DNA of 64,000 nucleotides. Source: Sinonovacula constricta (lineage: Eukaryota > Mollusca > Bivalvia > Cardiida > Solecurtidae). The translations under genes were made by a program, and so were the position numbers. Below the pieces are notes generated by a model, which worked only from the letters and a program-made list of their open reading frames with translations, did no database searches and was not told the DNA's origin. Numbering within the stretch: position 1 is the stretch's first letter; each line of letters opens with the position of its first letter. The DNA is taken from assembly GCA_007844125.1 (NCBI GenBank), contig CM017571.1, positions 2,803,088 to 2,867,087 on the forward strand, read 5' to 3'. Shown here one piece after another: positions 62,321 through 64,000 of this stretch.

Positions 62321-63286
62321 AAAATGTTTCACTATCATTCATTTAGAAATTAATAATGTACCTGAATGAAGCTGCCATTAACAGGCCCCTTGTTTTCCAA
62401 CCGTCTAGACTATCGTTTCATGAAGAGGTCACGTTTGCTTTAGGAACTTGCTTGTCAACTTTCAAAGTATCAATAAAGTTCGATATTTCGTTTTATCTGG
62501 CTTTTATAACGAGTCGTTGATACTCTTGTAACTAATGTTGTACAAATTCAGCTTCATTCATAATAGCTGTTTGTTTGGCCCATTCACGTTGACCCCAGCT
62601 GCATTGGCCATATAGATTTCCCTTCAACTGTTTTACAGTACACATTAGCACCATTGTCTGATCCCTAACAGGAAGTGAAGGCGTGGGACACGGAAACTTA
62701 TTCGAATCACCTTAGTGTTGTTACTTGTACACCAAGGAAATACTAAGCATTCGAGATGTGCGATCGGTGTAAATTGATGAAAGAAGCGGAAGTACTTTCC
62801 AGTTTTGTTTATTTAGGAACAAATCGATTTGTAACACGTAAATTTACGAACACACACTCAGAAATAAGCAGTACATTGACATGTTGTGTCGTGTCTGCAA
62901 AGTTAGGAGTTGAAAAATAAGCCTGAAATAAGTTTAAATCTTTAGCATTAAAGTCATAATAAACATATGGAAATGTTTCAAATTTATTGGAAAAGGTTTC
63001 ACTACAACCTGTGTTTAAAATACTTTTTTAATGTTTATTTGATATTTCCAGCTTGATTACAACTTTGATTTGTTGCATTAATTCTTTAACAAAAATACTT
63101 CTACTTGTGCACCTATTACAGGGAGAATGAAGTAACAGCTTCAAAAAAAATCTAAAGACGGAAAAGCTTGAATTATGGATTGCTTAAATGAAAATATAAT
63201 ATACGTTTAGGATTAGCTTCTGTCTGAATGGGGAGTGTTTTTGTGCCAAAATTTTCAAACTGGATTTCTCTGGAGATTTTTCCAAG
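62321..63286. other. Intron sequence without recognised features
   Basis: No frame of 60 codons or repeat copy. Lies just before the candidate 48-nt exon. Confidence 0.6.
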
Positions 63287-63334
63287 ATGGATGATTCTTT
63301 AATTGACCCGGACTATATGGTCTACAGTGGTGAA
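63287..63334 (+). other. Candidate 48-nt alternative exon
   Basis: ATG GAT GAT TCT ... GGT GAA, 16 codons, is preceded by a T-rich tract ending ttttccaag and followed by GTACGT. Its length is a multiple of three and both ends are phase 0, so it could be inserted between the CH and GAR exons without a frame change. It could also serve as a short first exon, since its ATG has A at -3 and G at +4. The base before the donor is A rather than the usual G. There is no family similarity to support it. Confidence 0.2.
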
Positions 63335-63997
63335 GTACGTTGCAATGGATGGAATAGTTCCATCTCTTATCGTCTAATTATATTCATATAGTTGCATTAC
63401 GTGAAATTAAATACTATTACAACGTATTGTCTGGATCGTTTGTCAGATGTGGTAACGAAGTTTTTCTATAATATGTCGTATAAGTGTGAAATTGCGTTTT
63501 AGAAACTACTTTATCTATTCTTTATAATTAAAAAAGTGTTGTTCAGTTAAGCGAATATAGTTTTAAAAAATCGAAAATCGACATAAAAAGATTGACCGAT
63601 TAATAATTAGCAATAATTACTTTCCCGATCCTGTTATAGTAGAAGCACAAAGGGCGACTGTAATGGTGACAGTAAGAGACATTATTTCCAATGGAAGTAT
63701 GCTGAGAAAGCAACGTCATACGCAGATTTTATTGTTTGTGTGAAACTCAGTTAATAGATACTGACGGTCCGGTATAAAATGAATAGAGAATGACAATAAC
63801 ATAATTTAAGGATGTTATGATGACGGGTCTGCGATAATATTGATCCTTGTTATAATAACGTAGCAGCAGTTGACTTTTCATTTCTAGTTTGTGTAAATAT
63901 ATGATCTGATTTTCAAACATAATACAACATTAAACCAGTAAAATGTTTTTGAAATGTCAGTCCAATTGAATGACCCACTTGTATTTTGTTGATACAG

Positions 63998-64000
63998 GTA
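63998..64000 (+). CDS. Possible first codon of the next GAS2-like exon (GAR domain)
   Basis: Only GTA (Val) is visible. The call rests on the preceding acceptor-like tract and on phase 0 agreement with the CH exon. In vertebrate GAS2L proteins the L-D-E/Q-M motif is followed by V and then by a cysteine-rich stretch that opens the GAR domain. Sequence beyond the window decides this. Confidence 0.35.

Larger units (their letters stand above)
3211..63997 (+). other. Giant first intron of the GAS2-like gene (putative 60.8 kb)
   Basis: The donor is GTAAGC directly after codon 207 (ATG). The proposed acceptor is the AG at 63996-63997, preceded by a T-rich tract (cttgtattttgttgatacag) and a possible branch site (tgaatgac) about 28 bases upstream. 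The next codon, GTA, gives valine, the residue expected after LDEM in GAS2-like proteins. The donor is well supported. The acceptor rests on three bases of exon, so it is a prediction. If it is wrong the intron is longer still, because no GAR-domain coding sequence occurs inside the window. Confidence 0.5.

Overview
The window reads as a piece of animal nuclear genome, most likely from a bivalve mollusc. It is AT-rich and intron-dominated. It holds tRNA-derived SINEs, short inverted-repeat transposons and a tandem-repeat element with a 145-bp core of the kind known from clams and oysters. There are no operons, rRNA genes, phage genes or CRISPR arrays. The species assignment is inference from repeat style.

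Only one stretch is clearly protein coding: a 207-codon exon at 2590-3210, plus strand. It encodes the N-terminal calponin-homology (CH) domain of a GAS2-like actin/microtubule linker protein (GAS2L1/2/3 in vertebrates, Pigs in Drosophila). The exon ends in phase 0 at a GTAAGC donor, directly after the LDEM motif that precedes the GAR domain in this family. No GAR exon lies inside the window. The last bases (a pyrimidine-biased tract, then ag|gta) look like the acceptor of that exon, and GTA would supply the valine that follows LDEM in relatives. If so, 3211-63997 is one intron of about 60.8 kb.

Layout: 1-2519 is upstream or 5' UTR sequence with a short uORF just before the gene. 3211-64000 is intron filled with mobile elements and tandem arrays. 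The interspersed repeats are: (i) nine copies of a roughly 0.5-kb inverted-repeat MITE with TTAAAGGTGGTATCC ends, one nested in another; (ii) two hAT-like MITEs with CAGGG..GATCC ends; (iii) two Mutator-like fold-back elements; (iv) one Helentron/pearl-like element with ten to eleven 145-bp units; (v) three tRNA-derived SINE families, several copies with clear target-site duplications. The tandem arrays have units of about 140, 37, 21, 40 and 26 bp. There are many microsatellites and G/C homopolymers.

Two short open segments near the 3' end of the intron (61219-61341 behind a TATAAAG box, and 63287-63334) keep phase 0 and have plausible splice sites. They are the best candidates for alternative exons of the same gene, perhaps giving isoforms without the CH domain, but need transcript evidence. 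One antisense open frame of 126 codons (24502-24882) is unexplained. I found no convincing new defence, biosynthetic or RNA system. The interest lies in the giant intron, its possible alternative exons and its repeat biology.
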